Shown piece after piece: positions 11,932 to 12,519 of a stretch of DNA of 12,519 bases (position 1 is its first letter; each line of letters starts with the position of its first letter). The notes beneath the pieces were generated by a model, which made no database searches, was not told the origin of the DNA, and saw only the letters and a program-made list of their open reading frames with translations. This DNA is from Clostridia bacterium. GTDB taxonomy: Bacteria > Bacillota > DSM-521 > Neomoorellales > Neomoorellaceae. The DNA lies in the NCBI GenBank assembly GCA_012727745.1, contig JAAYGJ010000006.1:1-12519 (forward strand), given 5' to 3'. A program made the translations under genes and the position numbers.

Positions 11932-12519
11932 CTAAAAATAATTTAACACTACCCTGGCAAACACCGGCGACAGGTAAATCTCAATAAGTCCACCTGCCAT
12001 GATTACCAGCATGACCAGCACCATTAGGCCTGAATAACTAATCAACCCGGTTAAGCCGCCTCCATAGCGCTGACCCCGCAGCAAATTGAGCGAAAAGGCT
12101 AAACCTAAAACTGCGGCGATAATTATAACTGGGATATGAATTAGATTGGGTGGCAAAATTGCCAGTAAAGAAAAAGCTATTCCGGAAAAAGCCTTTTCTA
12201 AAACTAATAAACCAACCGTAAAACCGAGGATGAAACCTTTTAGAAAAATAAAGGTAATGATCAATGGCATACCAAGAACTGTTAGCCCCAAAAACCATAT
12301 AAGGCCAATTTCTTTAAACGCGCTGCTAAACACCTGATAAAAAGCCTGATCTATACTGGCAGCAGTGGAATCAAACTGAGCCAGAATACTGTCCAGGTAG
12401 CTTGCCAGCCTGGCGTTTTGCTCCGGTTCTAAAAAATGAACGCTAACTGTCCCGGCAATAATCCCTAACAGGAAAAAAATAATTACCAGCAAATATAAAA
12501 CCCGGTATTCATTTAAATG
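11932..12519 (-). CDS. spoIIM: Stage II sporulation protein M (partial, 5' end beyond window)
   Basis: The frame stays open to the right edge: 195 residues are visible and the true start lies outside, since in-frame codons before the TTG at 12492 read HLNEYRVLYL, matching the pre-membrane segment of SpoIIM proteins. A membrane span follows (LLVIIFFLLGIIAG), then an external loop, FKEIGLIWFLGLTVLG, an IITFIFLKGFILGFTVG segment, SLLAILPPNLIHIPVIIIAA and two C-terminal spans. By family, SpoIIM is part of the SpoIID-SpoIIM-SpoIIP complex in the mother cell membrane that remodels septal peptidoglycan during engulfment. It is followed after 20 bp by the 79-residue protein. Probably about ten N-terminal residues are missing from view. 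Confidence 0.88.
   Translation of the reverse strand, partial: HLNEYRVLYLLVIIFFLLGIIAGTVSVHFLEPEQNARLASYLDSILAQFDSTAASIDQAFYQVFSSAFKEIGLIWFLGLTVLGMPLIITFIFLKGFILGFTVGLLVLEKAFSGIAFSLLAILPPNLIHIPVIIIAAVLGLAFSLNLLRGQRYGGGLTGLISYSGLMVLVMLVIMAGGLIEIYLSPVFARVVLNYF

Overview
The window looks like chromosomal core sequence from an endospore-forming anaerobic Firmicute of the Clostridia, most like the Moorella / Desulfotomaculum / Peptococcaceae group. The evidence is a complete dacF-spoIIAA-spoIIAB-sigF block, spoIIM and xerD close by, a hybrid cluster protein whose N-terminal cysteine spacing is typical of strict anaerobes, strong Shine-Dalgarno sequences and frequent TTG starts. The genus is inference. 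I see no tRNA, rRNA, CRISPR array, IS element or prophage, and no gene-free stretch longer than about 255 bp.

Left part (1-4438, mixed strands). The 5' portion of an ATP-dependent DNA ligase runs off the left edge. Divergent from it is an Rrf2-family regulator with three cysteines suited to an Fe-S cluster, followed by a short-form hybrid cluster protein (hcp). A similar 25-bp sequence lies in front of both the regulator and hcp, suggesting an NsrR/IscR-like switch for nitrosative or oxidative stress. Next come a small DUF1540 cysteine protein between two strong hairpins, a membrane protein of the small multidrug export family behind two good promoters, and a convergent ZIP-family metal transporter whose second metal site appears to be lost.

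Middle (4439-6369). A 56-residue glycine-rich protein with a TTG start and a good Shine-Dalgarno sequence sits between the ZIP gene and a class I aspartate aminotransferase. The aminotransferase has a leader of about 180 nt that begins at a consensus -10 box and folds into what looks like a three-way junction closed by a perfect 9-bp stem. I do not recognise this as a known riboswitch.

Right part (6370-12519, all leftward). In transcription order: spoIIM (5' end beyond the window), a 79-residue single-pass membrane protein, xerD, deoB, dacF, spoIIAA, spoIIAB, sigF. The last three form the anti-anti-sigma / anti-sigma / sigma-F switch of the early forespore. A near-consensus sigma-H promoter lies between dacF and spoIIAA. 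A hairpin at the predicted start of that transcript buries the spoIIAA ribosome binding site. SpoIIM acts in engulfment, DacF in forespore peptidoglycan, XerD in chromosome dimer resolution and DeoB in pentose phosphate salvage.

Several start codons were moved from the longest-ORF choice (spoIIAA, xerD, the aminotransferase, the 79-residue protein, the DUF1540 gene) because the longest ORF began inside or upstream of the Shine-Dalgarno sequence or promoter.
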